From the NCBI RefSeq assembly GCF_001017175.1, contig NZ_LCYG01000037.1, positions 62,001 to 126,000 on the forward strand: DNA of 64,000 nucleotides, written 5' to 3'. This stretch comes from Microvirga vignae (GTDB taxonomy: Bacteria; Pseudomonadota; Alphaproteobacteria; Rhizobiales; Beijerinckiaceae). The translations under genes were made by a program, and so were the position numbers. How positions within the stretch are numbered: the stretch's first letter is position 1; every line of letters starts with the position of its first letter. Under the pieces are notes generated by a model. It was not told where the DNA came from and did not search any database. It saw only the letters and a program-made list of their open reading frames with translations. Positions 33,277-41,538 of this stretch are shown here, piece after piece.

Positions 33277-34368
33277 CTAATCTTGCCTGTTTTTGGTGTT
33301 CTTCTTAATTTGTTCGATTTCGTCGTGCATATCAGCCTCAAACATATTCCGATATTCTGCAAAAATGGGATCTCCTGTCATTTTAAACAATATGTCTTGC
33401 TGTACGATGGTTCGTTCTGGACCATAATCGGCAAGATATGGCCGCAATAAATCATAGGCGTTAATACCGCCCCGCTTTCGATATCTAGGGGCATGATCTT
33501 CAACAGTTTTGATCCCTGCCCGAAGCAGAGGTAAGGCTGTCTCATCTTTTGTATGCACCCAGTACGTATAAATTCCTGTTAAAGCGCGAATGTGGCCATT
33601 CAGGATGCGCGGCTGCTCCACTTGATCAAGCGGCTTTTCCTCGAACCATAAATATCCAGCCTCATCTGTAAACGAGACCCAAAGATCAGGACGATTACCA
33701 CGAGGATCTATGGGATTTGCAAGATCAGCTAAAACCTCCTTGGCGGTCACCAGAGCCTCCGGCATATCGGCGCACTTGTACATCGATGTCAGTCCAATCA
33801 GGGCAGCACCACTCGCATAAGCGGACGTCCAAGGCACGTTGACCCTATATTGCTCTCGGTAATCCTTTGTGAATCTATAAAGTAATAAACGCCTCCCATC
33901 TCGAAGTTCACTGTATTCTAGCAGGCGCTTGTGGAGTAAAATTAAAATATTACGCGTTTCGACATTATTGGTCTTCTTCCAATGGGCACATAACGCTGAA
34001 ACATTTCGGTAAAATGCCCATGGATTGAAAGGCTGCCTGCCGCGCTTCACGTACTCTTCCGGCCAAGGCATCGGAAGCGCAGCATCTAGTCCCTGCGTTA
34101 GATCTGGCCTCCATCCTTTTGGAGGGTTTGCTTCGCCTACTGAGAAAACCTTGAGGTAATCGTCAGAGATGGCGTAGGCCTTAGTTTGCCACTCCGACAT
34201 GGAACGAGGCTTCAGGATGGGACGGGGTGGCGGCTGGTCAAATGATCGCCCTGTGGCCACCAGAAGGGTAAGTATTAAGAGGCCGACAATACCCAGAGCA
34301 ACCTTAGGTGACCTGATTGTAAATTTAGGCCAATTGACAATTCGCCTTAAGGCACTTGAGAAATCCAT
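33277..34368 (-). CDS. Membrane-anchored D-glucuronyl C5-epimerase-like protein
   Basis: This 363-residue protein has one N-terminal membrane anchor (VALGIVGLLILTLLVATG, about 22-40) and an extracytoplasmic domain. The second half looks like the C-terminal (alpha/alpha-barrel) domain of heparan/heparosan D-glucuronyl C5-epimerase (GLCE_C): VNVPWTSAYASGAALIGLTS, GYLWFEEKPLDQVEQPRILN with NGHIRALTGIYTYW, and GGINAYDLLRPYLADYG. That family converts glucuronic to iduronic acid in polysaccharides; the substrate here is unknown. The gene and its flanks are visibly AT-richer than the neighbours, which suggests transfer. No glycosyltransferase or polysaccharide genes are adjacent. The match is by motif reading only. 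Confidence 0.7.
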   Translation of the reverse strand: MDFSSALRRIVNWPKFTIRSPKVALGIVGLLILTLLVATGRSFDQPPPRPILKPRSMSEWQTKAYAISDDYLKVFSVGEANPPKGWRPDLTQGLDAALPMPWPEEYVKRGRQPFNPWAFYRNVSALCAHWKKTNNVETRNILILLHKRLLEYSELRDGRRLLLYRFTKDYREQYRVNVPWTSAYASGAALIGLTSMYKCADMPEALVTAKEVLADLANPIDPRGNRPDLWVSFTDEAGYLWFEEKPLDQVEQPRILNGHIRALTGIYTYWVHTKDETALPLLRAGIKTVEDHAPRYRKRGGINAYDLLRPYLADYGPERTIVQQDILFKMTGDPIFAEYRNMFEADMHDEIEQIKKNTKNRQD

Positions 34369-34462
34369 TCAGGAGCCGTCATCGTTATATCATACCTGAT
34401 AGAGTGGTATAACATGTCAATGACGACTTCAAGTTTCAGGCTTTGTTTTAGGCTTTTAACAG

Positions 34463-35560
34463 TTAGCTGATTGCACTTACGCGAGCGTGCACCACGGCCA
34501 TGGCAAGCACGGCCATAGCGAAGACCTGATGGGCCAGACCAGCCCAGAGTGGCACAGCCAGAAGCAGCGTCACGATGCCGAGCCCCATTTGCGCGAAAGT
34601 CAGAAAAGCCATTCCGTTCGCGCGGCGCGCCGCGCCCGAACCCGGCGCTTTGCGACGCGTGCCCCATGCGTGCCAGATGGCAAAGGCGACGAGGACGTAA
34701 GCCACCACGCGGTGATTGAACTGAACCAGCAGCACGTTGTCGACGAAGTTCTCGATCCAGGGTTTCACCACGAACAGAGCCGACGAGGATGGAATAAGCT
34801 CTCCGTCCATGAGAGGCCAGGTGTTGTAGGTCAGCCCGGCCTTCGAGCCGGCGACGAGACCGCCTAAAGCAATCTGCACCAGGATCAGACCGACAAGAAT
34901 GCGGGGTCCATAGCCCGCGCTTTCCTCAGGCGGAGAAGCGCTGCGATCCTTCAAGCCGGCGGCCACCCAGACCAAGCAAGCAAGGATGATGCTGGCGACC
35001 GTCAGGTGCAGCGCGAGCTTGATGGGCGCGACAGCCGTCATGCCAGGCTCCAACCCTGAGGCCACCATGATCCAGCCGATGGCACCTTGCAATCCGCCGA
35101 GCGCGCCGATGCCGAGCAGCGTCAGGGCCAGCCTGCCCTTGATGATACCCCGCACCCAGAACCACACCAGTGGTAGGAAGAAGACCAAGCCGATGAGACG
35201 GCCGAGCTGCCGATGTCCCCATTCCCAGGCATAGATGAACTTGAACTCGGAAAGGGTCATGTCCTTGTTCACGAGCTCGTATTGCGAGATCTGCCGATAT
35301 TTCTCGAACTCTCTCTGCCACGACTGTTCCGTGAGCGGCGGAATCGCGCCGGTGACCGGCTTCCATTCCGTGATCGATAGCCCGGAGCCTGTCAGACGGG
35401 TCGCTCCACCAACGGCGACCATCAGCACGACCAAGGCTGCGAGCGTGTAGATCCAGGTACGGATGAGAGTCTTAGAACGGGTTTGAGGCGATTGGGCTTC
35501 AGGCAGGCGCGCCAACGGCACGCCCTCGGTTGAGGCTGCGACAGCCATGCTCGTTCTCAT
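34463..35560 (-). CDS. ctaA: Heme A synthase (COX15/CtaA)
   Basis: This ~365-residue, eight-helix membrane enzyme oxidises the C8 methyl of heme O to a formyl group, giving heme A for aa3-type cytochrome oxidase. Motifs include VVLMVAVGGATRLTGSGLSI with the TEWKPVTGAIPPL loop, WEWGHRQLGRLIGLVFFLPL (heme-ligand His), and FNHRVVAYVLVAFAIWHAW with the second His. The alphaproteobacterial COX15 type fits the length. Two ATGs (35560 and 35548) are possible starts; the frame is open to 35629. Neither has a strong Shine-Dalgarno. Terminal oxidase genes are not nearby. Confidence 0.93.
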   Translation of the reverse strand: MRTSMAVAASTEGVPLARLPEAQSPQTRSKTLIRTWIYTLAALVVLMVAVGGATRLTGSGLSITEWKPVTGAIPPLTEQSWQREFEKYRQISQYELVNKDMTLSEFKFIYAWEWGHRQLGRLIGLVFFLPLVWFWVRGIIKGRLALTLLGIGALGGLQGAIGWIMVASGLEPGMTAVAPIKLALHLTVASIILACLVWVAAGLKDRSASPPEESAGYGPRILVGLILVQIALGGLVAGSKAGLTYNTWPLMDGELIPSSSALFVVKPWIENFVDNVLLVQFNHRVVAYVLVAFAIWHAWGTRRKAPGSGAARRANGMAFLTFAQMGLGIVTLLLAVPLWAGLAHQVFAMAVLAMAVVHARVSAIS

Positions 35561-35674
35561 CGATAATTTAGGACTTGAACCCGGGATAACGCTTGTCACA
35601 TAGAGGTTGAGCCTCCTTGAGGCAATCAATGCCAGTGACGCACCACGAAAAGGTGGGTTCTAGAAGGGTTGAGC

Positions 35675-35887
35675 ATGAACATGCGTGCGCGCAAGCTGAT
35701 CGGGACGGTAGTGATGCTGGTCTTCATCATCACCTATGCGCTGTTTGCCATGGCTGTGGCTGAGGGCCGGATTACTGAGGCTCCGAAACCCGTCCAGACC
35801 CTTGCCTATATCGTGCTCGGCCTGATCTGGGTGGTTCCCATGATGCCGCTTGTCCGGTGGATGGCCAAGCCCGACAAGCAATCCTAA
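35675..35887 (+). CDS. DUF2842 small membrane protein
   Basis: This 70-residue protein has two transmembrane segments (KLIGTVVMLVFIITYALFAM and TLAYIVLGLIWVVPMMPLV) with a short loop and ends WMAKPDKQS. It matches DUF2842, a small conserved alphaproteobacterial membrane protein of unknown role. An AGAAGGG lies before the ATG at 35675; the frame begins at a TTG two codons earlier. It is divergent from the heme A synthase gene with 114 bases between. Confidence 0.83.
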   Translation: MNMRARKLIGTVVMLVFIITYALFAMAVAEGRITEAPKPVQTLAYIVLGLIWVVPMMPLVRWMAKPDKQS

Positions 35888-35890
35888 AAG

Positions 35891-35933
35891 GCATCGGTTG
35901 CCCCAGTGGCCTCCACTTTTAGGCCGGTGCTCA
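35891..35933. repeat. Palindromic repeat, type B (diverged copy)
   Basis: GCATCGGTTGCCCCAGTGGC then CTCCACTTTTAGGCCGGTGC and TC aligns by eye with the better-preserved palindrome at 41539-41588 (GCATCGG...AGTGG..TCCACTTTT.GG.CCG.TGCTC). It lies between the DUF2842 gene and the convergent zinc-ribbon gene, touching the latter's stop. Confidence 0.6.
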
Positions 35934-36125
35934 AGCGCCGCCGATTCCCTCGATAATCTTGCCCGTTCCGCCGCAAATAGGACAGGCCGCCGCACCGATG
36001 CGGCCGCTGCCTTTGCATTCGGGACAGATGTTCTCGCCCGTACCGGGAGTGCCGGGCTCGGCCTGATCACCAGGGTTGAGTTTCGTCTTGTCAGAGGCAG
36101 CTTGGTCTCGCGGTGTATTGCTCAT
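35931..36125 (-). CDS. Small DnaJ-type zinc-ribbon protein
   Basis: This 64-residue protein is a polar N-terminal half followed by a cysteine pair arrangement like the DnaJ central domain: CPECKGSGRIG and CPICGGTGKI (two CxxCxGxG modules binding one zinc). It is far too short to be DnaJ and has no J-domain. Such minimal modules can bind unfolded segments or partners; the role is unknown. The start ATG at 36125 fits MSNTPRDQAA. It ends convergently with DUF2842 across a type B repeat. Confidence 0.72.
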   Translation of the reverse strand: MSNTPRDQAASDKTKLNPGDQAEPGTPGTGENICPECKGSGRIGAAACPICGGTGKIIEGIGGA

Positions 36126-36190
36126 GACAGAACTCGCGTTGTGGCTTCCCCCGTCAACGCGGCAATGGAATCGGGGTTTCTAAAACGTGC

Positions 36191-36220
36191 AAAAGAAAAG
36201 GCCCGCCAGAAGCGGGCCTT
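36191..36220 (-). terminator. Rho-independent terminator (minus strand)
   Basis: On the minus strand, GGCCCGC TTCTG GCGGGCC is followed by TTTTCTTTT. It ends the transcript of the secreted proline-rich protein gene 23 bases downstream of its stop. Confidence 0.85.
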
Positions 36221-36242
36221 CCATGATTCGTGACGGAGGTGA

Positions 36243-36623
36243 TTAGTTGCAGACTTGGCGGCGGCGATATTCCCAGCCCCAGCCCGGAACCCACTCACGA
36301 TAGCGCTCGGTCGTGCAACGCTCGACATAAACATGGCGCGGACGATGATGCTCATACACAACCGTGGCAGGCTGCTCCACGTAAACGCGGGTCGGCGGGG
36401 GTGGCGGAGGCGGTGCTACATAAACCGGCGCTGGAGCGGCATAAGCCGGCTGCTGGGCAATCGTCGCACCAACAATGGTGCCGACCGCAAGGCCACCCAG
36501 GGCACCGACGGCAGCAGCCGCGCCGGGAGACATGCGATCACGGGCAGCAGCCGGTTGGGCGGCCAGACCGACCACCAACGCCAGAGCAGCAGCCGTACCG
36601 GAGAAGAAACCGAAGACCTTCAT
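36243..36623 (-). CDS. Secreted glycine-zipper and proline-rich protein
   Basis: The 126-residue protein has a signal peptide (MKVFGFFSGTAAALALVVGL to about PAAARD), a glycine-zipper stretch (GAAAAVGALGGLAVGTIVGA), a proline run (VAPPPPPPPTRVYV) and a Tyr/Arg-rich C-terminus with two cysteines (ERCTTERYREWVPGWGWEYR, and the final RRQVCN). It is a small cell-envelope protein type common in Rhizobiales. It could form membrane-associated oligomers through the zipper. No enzymatic role is implied. It has its own terminator. Confidence 0.75.
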   Translation of the reverse strand: MKVFGFFSGTAAALALVVGLAAQPAAARDRMSPGAAAAVGALGGLAVGTIVGATIAQQPAYAAPAPVYVAPPPPPPPTRVYVEQPATVVYEHHRPRHVYVERCTTERYREWVPGWGWEYRRRQVCN

Positions 36624-36797
36624 GGATCGTCACCTACAAGCAGGAGGGAGATTTCTGTTCCCCCTTTCTTGGCAATGACTATATCGCCTCAAACCTCACT
36701 GGAAGCTGAACAGATTGTGGCAAAGCCTCGACCGAACTTTGTTTCGGAGCGGATGGTAAGCAAACTCTTAACGAACCCTTTCGCCCATCGGCCAGCG

Positions 36798-37853
36798 CTA
36801 ATCTCCTGTCGTCCGCAATGGGACCGACAGCAGCACGCGCACCAGGTCAGCCTGCCGGTTCGTCTCGGTTTTCCTGAAAAGGTTCTTCAGATGGAAGACA
36901 ACCGTCGTCTGTGCGACCTCGAGTTCTTCGGCAATCTGGTCAAGCCGCTTGCCATCGATCAGCATCAGCGCAACTCGGGTCTCGGAAGGCGTCAGATTGT
37001 AAAGCCGCACGAGCGTGTCGCCTGAGACTTTTGTGCGCTGCTCGGTATCAATGACAAGCAGCACCACGGCATCAGGCCTCTCTTCCACCGAGAACCTTTG
37101 ACCGGGAACCAGCACGAGATACGGACGCCCACCGGAGTTGCGCGGGAAGGACATAATCTCGTCGAGAGCTTCCTCTTCGAACGCCTTCTCGATGGCCTGA
37201 TGCAGCTTGGAGTTCTGCTTCGCCACAGCCCCCTTGAGCACGCCGCCTGAGACGGTAAGACCATCATTCTCACCAATGATCCGCTCGGCTTCCTTGTTCA
37301 TCAGCCTTACACCCCCCTTCTCATCGACGATCACGACGCCGACCAAAAAGCGGTCGAATGCGAAAGTCGCTTTGTACAGGGCTTCCACAGTGCGTCCGCG
37401 CGAGGATTTGAGAATTTCCTGCCAGGCCTCTTCCGCACGGCTGATGGCACTCGACTGCACGCGCGCCACCTGATTGAGACGCGCCTCGATCGTGGCGAGC
37501 AAGATCTCGTAGTCGATGGGCTTGACAAGGTAATCGTCCGCGCCGGCCTGCTTTCCAATCAGAACGTCGTTTCTCTCTGCCAGGGCCGTCAGAAAGATGA
37601 AGGGGACATCGGCCTTGTCCGCCTGCTCGCGAATGGCCTTGAGCACATCATAGCCACCAAGGCCCGGCATGGTGATATCGCAAAGCACGAGGTCAGGACG
37701 CTCATTCTCAAGGAGACTAAGGGCTTCACTACCATTAGCTGCCTGAAGCACGCGGTAGTTGGCGGACTCCAGTTCCTCGGCAAGGTCGGTCCTCAGGTCA
37801 TCTTCGTCTTCAACGCAAAGAATTGTTTTTTGGGTATTCATTGGCTTGGTCAC
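36798..37853 (-). CDS. Response regulator with PAS-like middle and LuxR-type HTH
   Basis: The 351-residue regulator has a receiver domain (about 8-130; ILCVEDEDDLRTDLAEELES, phospho-acceptor Asp59 in LVLCDITMPG, Lys in DDYLVKPIDYE). A PAS-like sensing region (about 160-270, FLVGVVIVDEKGGVRLMNKE) follows, then a LuxR/FixJ helix-turn-helix at about 285-345 (LTPSETRVALMLIDGKRLDQ, HLKNLFRKTETNRQADLV). It would be phosphorylated by the kinase that ends one base upstream. The start is a GTG at 37853 or the ATG at 37841. It is the last gene of a three-gene operon. Confidence 0.9.
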   Translation of the reverse strand: MTKPMNTQKTILCVEDEDDLRTDLAEELESANYRVLQAANGSEALSLLENERPDLVLCDITMPGLGGYDVLKAIREQADKADVPFIFLTALAERNDVLIGKQAGADDYLVKPIDYEILLATIEARLNQVARVQSSAISRAEEAWQEILKSSRGRTVEALYKATFAFDRFLVGVVIVDEKGGVRLMNKEAERIIGENDGLTVSGGVLKGAVAKQNSKLHQAIEKAFEEEALDEIMSFPRNSGGRPYLVLVPGQRFSVEERPDAVVLLVIDTEQRTKVSGDTLVRLYNLTPSETRVALMLIDGKRLDQIAEELEVAQTTVVFHLKNLFRKTETNRQADLVRVLLSVPLRTTGD

Positions 37854-39998
37854 TCACGCAGCCTGTTGCGCCTCTTCGGCATTCGATAGAGGCAAGTCGA
37901 ATGTGAACAAAGATCCTCCGGCCTCGTAGCTTTCCACTTGGATCTCCCCCCCATGCAAGTGCATGATTCTCTGCGAGAAATTCAAACCGATACCAGTCCC
38001 TGCGATTCCTGACGCTGTTCTGGCACGATAGAACCGATCGAAGATCTTAGGCAACTCGTCGGCCGGAATACCGATACCCCAGTCCCGGACAGAGCAGAAA
38101 GCACGCGCGCCTTCCGTCGAGATCGTAATCTCAACTACCGGACTCTCGCCCGAATACTTCACCGCATTTGATACAAGATTGATGACAACCTGCTCGATCA
38201 GCATGCTGTCGCAATAGACCTGCACAGGGAGATCAGGCACCCGGAAGCGAATGTCGGCGTGCGAATTGAGCTCGCTCTGACGCTCGCAAATATCCATGAC
38301 AAGGTGGACGAGGTCACATGCCTCAGGATTCAGCTCGATCCGGCCCGCATCAAGTTTCGCGGCATTCAGAACGCTCTCTACGAGCCGGGTCAGGCGATTG
38401 CCGGCGTTTCTGATCTTCTGAATACGCGTGGAAAGCTCCTCAGGCGTCAAATGAGGGCCACGCCTCAGAATGCGTTGCGCACTGGAATCAAGAATCGCCA
38501 GCGGCGTGCGGAACTGGTGGGAGACCATGGAGACGAAGTTGCGGTAGGCATTCGTCGTCTCACGCTCACGATCGAGAGCAGACTGAAGGGCCTTTGCCAC
38601 CTGCTTGTAGCCGGAGATGTCGATAAGACGCACGAAGATCGTGGCACCGTCTGCCTTCGTGACGGACAGGCGGGCCCAAACATCCTTCTTGATCAGAACG
38701 TCGATCTCGATCTCCTCGAAGGGAGGCTGAGCCGCCAGAAGCCGCTCATCCGCACCTTCGCACATGGCAAAGCAGCGCAGGAAGACGGGAAGGCTCATCT
38801 CCTCCCGGCACCAAAGGGCAACGGGCGCAGCCGCCCAGATCTGCTCGTTGGCAAAGAGCAGTTTGCCGGTCCAGTCGAAAGCCGCAAACCCTTCTGCGGC
38901 GGATTCGATAGCCGCAATAAGACGGCGCTCGGCCTGCCGCAGAGCGGCAGTGCGCTGGAGGACCTTGATCTCCAGGTCGAAGTTCTGGCGCTCAGCCTGC
39001 TTGCGGGCGAGCCATTGCTCAGTCACGTCGCGCACGAAGGCGATGCCCAGCTTGCGCTGAGCCATGGAGACCGGAAGACAATTGATCTCGAGGCAACGCT
39101 CCTGACTGGCGTCTTCCGGCGTCGTGTCTTCAAAAATGGAACTTGTTCCCTCAATCGCCAAATTGAGAGAACGGATCACATCGGCTTTTGAGAAAAGGGG
39201 GTCAATGTCTTGCATGAGCCGCCTGATCGCCTGATCCGGCTTGACGTTGAGCAGGCCCTCCATCCCCGGGTTCCAGAGCAGGCATTCCAGCTTCTCGTCG
39301 AACATGACGATGCCCTGGTTGCTGACGTTGTTGATCACGAGATCCGACAACTCCTGCTCCTGACGCAGGAGTTGCTTGGCCTGACTTGCCTCCTGAGCGC
39401 CTCGGAAAAAACGCATGAGCAGAAAGGCCGCACTGAGCACGAGACCGACGAAGAACGCGAAGCTCTGGAAGACGACGCGCATGTAATTCGAGTGTTTCAG
39501 AGAGGCTTGCTCACGCCCGTACAGGATGACCCGGTTGGCGACATCCCGCAGCTTGAACGCGAGGTCGCGCGCCTGAGCCTGCAGCAGCAACGCACCCTCC
39601 GCATCGATGCCTTGCTGGAGCAACGGCTCGGCCAGCGTGAGCTGAAGATAGGATTGTCTCAGGTCGCCCAAGAGTCCCAGGGTGCGAAACACCTCACCCT
39701 GCGGTCCTTCAATGAGAACGGCGAGGCGGCTGATCAGGATGGTGGCACGAAAAGCCGGCTCTTCCTCAGGTATGGTGAAGGTCACCCGGGCGGCTTTGCG
39801 CGCAAGGCTTTCGGCAAAAGCAGCTGCCTCGAACTGGGTTTGAGTAGTCACCCAGAGATTCGTCTGCGTGGCGTCCGTTCGCATATCGCGTTCGACGTCG
39901 AGCAGCCGCGCAACGGTCACACCGAGATAGGCGACGAGGCTTGCAATCGCGAGGAGCGTGACGATAGCTGCTTTCCTACCGGGCAGAGCGAATTTCAT
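37854..39998 (-). CDS. Membrane-bound hybrid-free sensor histidine kinase with PAS domains
   Basis: The 714-residue kinase has an N-terminal helix (about 9-31), a periplasmic region to ~173, a second helix (about 176-197), two PAS-type domains (about 222-330 and 362-470) linked by a coiled coil, and a HisKA/HATPase core. The phospho-accepting His494 is in SMVSHQFRTPLAILDSSAQR. The N box is VINLVSNAVKYSGE, and the G boxes are DWGIGIPADELPK and GTGIGLNFSQRIMHLHGG. The periplasmic region could interact with the small secreted protein encoded 2 bases upstream. The signal is unknown. The ATG at 39998 directly precedes the helix. Confidence 0.94.
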   Translation of the reverse strand: MKFALPGRKAAIVTLLAIASLVAYLGVTVARLLDVERDMRTDATQTNLWVTTQTQFEAAAFAESLARKAARVTFTIPEEEPAFRATILISRLAVLIEGPQGEVFRTLGLLGDLRQSYLQLTLAEPLLQQGIDAEGALLLQAQARDLAFKLRDVANRVILYGREQASLKHSNYMRVVFQSFAFFVGLVLSAAFLLMRFFRGAQEASQAKQLLRQEQELSDLVINNVSNQGIVMFDEKLECLLWNPGMEGLLNVKPDQAIRRLMQDIDPLFSKADVIRSLNLAIEGTSSIFEDTTPEDASQERCLEINCLPVSMAQRKLGIAFVRDVTEQWLARKQAERQNFDLEIKVLQRTAALRQAERRLIAAIESAAEGFAAFDWTGKLLFANEQIWAAAPVALWCREEMSLPVFLRCFAMCEGADERLLAAQPPFEEIEIDVLIKKDVWARLSVTKADGATIFVRLIDISGYKQVAKALQSALDRERETTNAYRNFVSMVSHQFRTPLAILDSSAQRILRRGPHLTPEELSTRIQKIRNAGNRLTRLVESVLNAAKLDAGRIELNPEACDLVHLVMDICERQSELNSHADIRFRVPDLPVQVYCDSMLIEQVVINLVSNAVKYSGESPVVEITISTEGARAFCSVRDWGIGIPADELPKIFDRFYRARTASGIAGTGIGLNFSQRIMHLHGGEIQVESYEAGGSLFTFDLPLSNAEEAQQAA

Positions 39999-40000
39999 GG

Positions 40001-40507
40001 CTACTCGATATGAAGCTTGCTCAGCTGCCAGACCCAGCGCGAGTCATACCTCACGTCATCGAGGACGGGATTGGCATCACGCGGATAGACAATCCAGAGC
40101 GGTCCCTTATCGCGGGCGGTAATCACCTTGCCATCCACCTTCATGGCGAGAATGGGCTCGAACTGAAGATCCTCCATGGGAATGGAGTTCTGATAAGCGT
40201 TCAGGGCGGTCGCCCTGATCGTCTTACCCAAAGCCCCCACCCGCTCCAGCACGGCACGCAGAGGAACCCCCTCAAACGTCATGGGTGCTGCCGACACTTC
40301 GGATGATGTCGTGTACGAGGCCTTTCCCAATGCCTCCAGCATGGTCTTGTCAAACTGGGCCTGCCCCGGGGTGTTCGTCTGGGTAATGTTACCCGTGATC
40401 GTCAGAATGACGGCCCCCTGGGGGTGTGGCAAAGGCTCGGCTGCGGAGGCGCCCCACATGCCTCCCAGCAACGCAACCAGCATTACCAGCAATGTGACGC
40501 AACGCAC
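40001..40507 (-). CDS. Periplasmic molybdopterin-oxidoreductase-fold protein lacking the cofactor cysteine
   Basis: This 168-residue protein has a signal peptide (MRCVTLLVMLVALLGGMWGA to ASAAE) and a mature domain similar to the SUOX/YedY molybdopterin-binding fold: LTITGNI, FEGVPLRAVLERVGALGKTI, GKVITARDKGPLWIVYPRDA, and RWVWQLSKLHIE at the end. The only cysteine is in the signal peptide (residue 3), so the molybdenum ligand is absent and it is unlikely to be an enzyme. It is the first gene of an operon with the histidine kinase and response regulator and may bind a ligand as a sensing partner; that role is inference. Confidence 0.78.
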   Translation of the reverse strand: MRCVTLLVMLVALLGGMWGASAAEPLPHPQGAVILTITGNITQTNTPGQAQFDKTMLEALGKASYTTSSEVSAAPMTFEGVPLRAVLERVGALGKTIRATALNAYQNSIPMEDLQFEPILAMKVDGKVITARDKGPLWIVYPRDANPVLDDVRYDSRWVWQLSKLHIE

Positions 40508-40887
40508 GAAAGCCCCCCTCTCGCAAGGACTATGTTAGAACATATTCTTTCTGAATGATTTCATGGCAAAAATCCAGGACTTTTCAGTGGTTTTTGCCAT
40601 CGCCCTCCGTCCAGGCATTTGATCGGCTGCGACCTCTGGCTCAAAGCAGGTATTCCAGTGAGCTTCACAATGGGTAGATATATTATAGCGCTCATCTATC
40701 TCTACTAAGGCTTACGGCCGGCTTGGATCGGGCCGAGACATTCACTGCGTCCAGTCAGCGGGCGCAGGCCAGGAGAAGGGCATAGACGCGGTGAAAGCAT
40801 GACATTTGCAAGCTTGGCAGATTGCATTGTAGCTTCGCAAGCTGGTATCGCGACAAACGTTATGAAATTTCAAACCAGGAGTCTTCG
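40508..40887. other. Intergenic region, nothing firm
   Basis: About 380 bases lie between the divergent molybdopterin-fold operon and the BA14K-type gene. It should contain both promoters. A perfect or long inverted repeat is not visible, and no RNA gene was recognised. The BA14K gene has a good CCAGGAG before its ATG. Confidence 0.4.
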
Positions 40888-41301
40888 ATGCGCAAACTCA
40901 CTGCAGCCCTTGGTCCAACGATAACCCTCTCGGCGGCCCTGCTCGGCTCGTCCCTTCCTGCCGGGGCCGACCCTCTCCTGAAACAAACTCTCACGAAGAT
41001 CGAGCGGGCTTACCCGAACGAGAACTACACCCAGTACTACTACCGCCGTCACTATTATCGCCGCCATCACCATCATTATGACGGCGGCTCGGCGCTTGCT
41101 GCGGGTGCCGTGGGTTTGGCCGCAGGAGCTTTGATCGGGAGCGCCATTGCCAGCCAAGCTCAGGCAGCCCCTCCTCCGCCTCCGGGCACGGTCGATCCCA
41201 CAGTGGCAGCTTATTGCGCCCGCAAATATCGCTCTTACGATCCGGTGACGGGGACGTTCCTAGCCCATAACGGCATGCGCTACGTCTGCACCTATCCTTA
41301 A
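40888..41301 (+). CDS. BA14K-family secreted protein
   Basis: This 137-residue protein has a signal peptide (MRKLTAALGPTITLSAALLG to PAGA), a polar Tyr/His/Arg segment (YYYRRHYYRRHHHHYD), a hydrophobic glycine-zipper-like stretch (AAGAVGLAAGALIGSAIASQ), and a C-terminal VAAYCARKYRSYDPVTGTFL with CTYP. That cysteine-framed YCxxxYRSYDPxTGTxL motif is the BA14K signature, a Rhizobiales family first known as an immunoreactive Brucella protein with lectin-like properties. The His-rich part could bind metal. I chose the ATG at 40888 with AGGAG; the frame is open from 40822. A terminator follows. Confidence 0.8.
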   Translation: MRKLTAALGPTITLSAALLGSSLPAGADPLLKQTLTKIERAYPNENYTQYYYRRHYYRRHHHHYDGGSALAAGAVGLAAGALIGSAIASQAQAAPPPPPGTVDPTVAAYCARKYRSYDPVTGTFLAHNGMRYVCTYP

Positions 41302-41324
41302 GCCTGCCTTCACCGATGCAAAGG

Positions 41325-41351
41325 CCCACCGTCTTGTGGCGGTGGGTTTCT
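41325..41351 (+). terminator. Rho-independent terminator after the BA14K gene
   Basis: CCCACCG TCTTGTGG CGGTGGG is followed by TTTCTT on the plus strand, 24 bases after the stop codon. Confidence 0.75.
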
Positions 41352-41439
41352 TGCCTCTATGCGATCGAACGCAGCATCCAGGCCGAAGGTTTACGCCTGG
41401 CGCCGATGGCTCAGCACCTCGTGCGGAACCGGAGGTCCG

Positions 41440-41500
41440 CGTCAGTGACCCGAAGGGCCACGGCAGTGACCCAAAGGGCCGCGTCAGCGAAAAGGGGATC
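41440..41500. repeat. Three degenerate 21-bp tandem units
   Basis: CAGTGACCCGAAGGGCC (from 41443), CAGTGACCCAAAGGGCC (from 41464) and a diverged CAGCGAAAAGGGGATCC (from 41485) recur with a period of 21 bases. A short plus-strand frame reads them as seven-residue units (SDPKGHG, SDPKGRV), but there is no other sign of a gene. Confidence 0.5.
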
Positions 41501-41538
41501 CGGGTTGTCCGCCAAAGGCGCTACCCCGCCAAACAAGG

